Below, one piece after another: positions 35,489 to 36,608 of a stretch of 36,608 bases of DNA. The stretch is from Clostridia bacterium. Its GTDB lineage: Bacteria; Bacillota; Clostridia; Oscillospirales; Acutalibacteraceae. Position 1 is the first letter of the stretch. The number at the start of each line of letters is the position of its first letter. The notes below the pieces were generated by a model, which saw only the letters and a list, made by a program, of their open reading frames with translations, was not told where the DNA came from and ran no database searches. The translations under genes were made by a program, and so were the position numbers. Location of the stretch: NCBI GenBank assembly GCA_017474205.1, contig JAFVID010000010.1:1-36608 (forward strand), given 5' to 3'.

Positions 35489-36400
35489 TCAAAGTTTATT
35501 GCGATAATTATACTTGTTTAAAACTTGTTTTTTGCGTTTTGTAGTCACTTCCGTATAAATTTCGGTAGTTGAAACACTACTATGACCTAAAATTTCTTGA
35601 ACAGAACGTAGGTCTGCACCGTTGGCTAAAAGATTTGTAGCAAACGTATGCCTAAGATAATGTGGGGTGGAATTAGTATTAATTCCGGATTTCTTTTTTA
35701 ATGAGTTATAGATATACTCGATGCCATGAATACTTATGGGTTCACCGTATCGATTTACAAATAACATATCGGTATTTGTAAGGCGCGTTTTTCTTATTTT
35801 TATCCATGAAGTTATATTATTCCAAGTTTCAGGACAAGAGATGTATATTAGTCGTTGTTTTCTACCTTTGCCATGAATTAAAATAACGCGTTCAGAACCT
35901 ATGATATCATTAATAGTTATATTTGCAGCTTCAGCTATACGTATGCCGGTGCTTATTAGAATATCAATTAAAGCTAAATTGCGTGATGTTTTCCATTTTT
36001 CAAAGTCACTATTTGCGTTAATAGATTGCTCAGTTACACATGATAACAACTTAGAAGTTTCTTTAATTGCAAGGGTTTTGGGTAGTCTTTTCTCTTTTTT
36101 GAATTTGAAATGATGTGATGAGAAAAAGTTGTTTTCTATGTAGTTTTTAGAATGCAAATATTCAAAAAACATTTTAAGAACAATTATCTTTCTATTAATA
36201 GTTGTGTCTTTTAAATTACGGGTAATGGTAAGTTCCTGAATATACTGTAGAATAGATTCATTACTTAATTTATGATTGTTAATAAAAGAATTAAAATCAT
36301 TTAAATCGGATTTATAAGCCGTAATAGTTTTTTCTGATAAATTTTTTGTTGACTGCACTAATTGGATGAATTCAGGAATAATTAAATTTAAATCTTTCAT
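35489..36400 (-). CDS. Tyrosine recombinase (XerC/D-like integrase)
   Basis: This ~303-residue site-specific recombinase has an N-terminal SAM-like core-binding domain ([20 protein letters not shown]) and a C-terminal catalytic domain. All catalytic residues are visible: Arg in STGIRIAEA, Lys in GKGRKQRL, HxxR in [10 protein letters not shown], His in LGHSSV and the nucleophile Tyr in TTEIYTEVT. The ATG at 36400 follows GAGGTG; upstream in-frame ATGs lack a ribosome binding site. The gene is clearly AT-richer than the chromosome genes around it. It points toward the broken spoVAD, as an integrase next to its attachment site does. It lacks an arm-binding N-terminal domain, closer to Xer-type or transposon integrases. 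Confidence 0.93.
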   Translation of the reverse strand: MKDLNLIIPEFIQLVQSTKNLSEKTITAYKSDLNDFNSFINNHKLSNESILQYIQELTITRNLKDTTINRKIIVLKMFFEYLHSKNYIENNFFSSHHFKFKKEKRLPKTLAIKETSKLLSCVTEQSINANSDFEKWKTSRNLALIDILISTGIRIAEAANITINDIIGSERVILIHGKGRKQRLIYISCPETWNNITSWIKIRKTRLTNTDMLFVNRYGEPISIHGIEYIYNSLKKKSGINTNSTPHYLRHTFATNLLANGADLRSVQEILGHSSVSTTEIYTEVTTKRKKQVLNKYNYRNKL

Positions 36401-36426
36401 ATTGCACCTCATATTTCGATAATATA

Positions 36427-36455
36427 TTGAATATTTTACCAAAATACGTTATAAT
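36427..36455 (+). promoter_or_regulatory. Promoter of the rightmost, truncated gene
   Basis: TTGAAT (36427-36432), a 17-base spacer and TATAAT (36450-36455) on the plus strand, divergent from the recombinase. Confidence 0.75.
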
Positions 36456-36467
36456 AGTCCTACAAAG

Positions 36468-36498
36468 AACTTACAATAACTACAAATTATTGTAAGTT
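36468..36498. promoter_or_regulatory. Perfect 12-bp inverted repeat, possible operator
   Basis: AACTTACAATAA (36468-36479) and TTATTGTAAGTT (36487-36498) are separated by 7 bases and lie just after the expected start site of the plus-strand promoter. No T-run follows. It could be an operator controlling the recombinase/regulator switch or an RNA hairpin in the leader. Confidence 0.6.
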
Positions 36499-36545
36499 AG
36501 ATAGTGTAAATAATTCGAAATTTTGAAGAAACATGAGGGTAAAAG

Positions 36546-36608
36546 ATGTCGTTTGATGCACATAAATATGCAGATGTTTTTGAGAAACTAGCTTGCAAAA
36601 TAATTGCA
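36546..36608 (+). CDS. 5' end of an unidentified gene of the accessory element
   Basis: Twenty-one codons are visible from ATG 36546, reading MSFDAHKYADVFEKLACKII and continuing past the window. A GAGGG sequence lies about 6 bases upstream and a consensus promoter further up. I do not recognise the protein; the visible part looks like a soluble helical start. Being divergent from the recombinase behind a palindromic operator, it may be a regulator or the first gene of the element cargo (inference). Confidence 0.55.
   Translation, partial: MSFDAHKYADVFEKLACKIIA

Overview
The window looks like a chromosome segment of a spore-forming, monoderm Clostridia-type bacterium, probably Oscillospiraceae/Ruminococcaceae-like. 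The grounds are the sporulation genes (spoIIAA-spoIIAB at the left edge, a broken spoVAD at the right), strong AGGAGG-type ribosome binding sites with frequent TTG/GTG starts, and two secreted dockerin proteins of the kind common in ruminococci. The placement is inferred from gene content only. Most of the window is ordinary housekeeping DNA; the last ~1.6 kb is accessory.

Layout. 1-18.0 kb is all on the minus strand. spoIIAA/spoIIAB leave the window at the left. Next comes a folE - methyltransferase - valS - folC operon ending in a strong terminator, then a large BspA-type leucine-rich-repeat protein with a C-terminal dockerin. A small conserved-looking protein, an rsmD-coaD-coiled-coil operon and uvrB-uvrA follow. 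A second, smaller LRR/dockerin protein has an unusual ~208-nt structured leader. manA and a ROK sugar kinase complete this block. At 18.1 kb the direction changes: tRNA-Ala(CGC), a MATE exporter, the polyamine importer potABCD, potassium uptake trkA/trkH, copper ATPase copA with a fused CopZ-like domain, a TIGR04076-type protein and a Bcp peroxiredoxin are on the plus strand. A convergent minus-strand operon (30.4-34.2 kb) encodes an OYE-family FMN/Fe-S/FAD ene-reductase with the two subunits of an aconitase X-type dehydratase.

Right end. Divergent from that operon is spoVAD, which runs normally for about 213 codons and then breaks at the edge of a ~194-bp foldback sequence that supplies its stop codon. 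Beyond it lie four CTACA(T) repeats, a cluster of overlapping palindromes, a tyrosine recombinase reading back toward spoVAD, and a divergent promoter/operator region leading to a gene cut by the window edge. This is the expected architecture of one end of an integrative element sitting in a sporulation gene, comparable in principle to skin-type elements. The other end and the 3' part of spoVAD are not in the window, so excision is a hypothesis.

The two main leads are (i) the spoVAD-interrupting element and (ii) the promoter-hairpin-terminator RNA in front of the small dockerin gene. Secondary leads are the AcnX/OYE dehydratase-reductase cassette, a likely internal translation start releasing a CopZ-like chaperone from copA, a PotD anchored by a C-terminal membrane helix, and a G-to-V change in a UvrA ABC signature.
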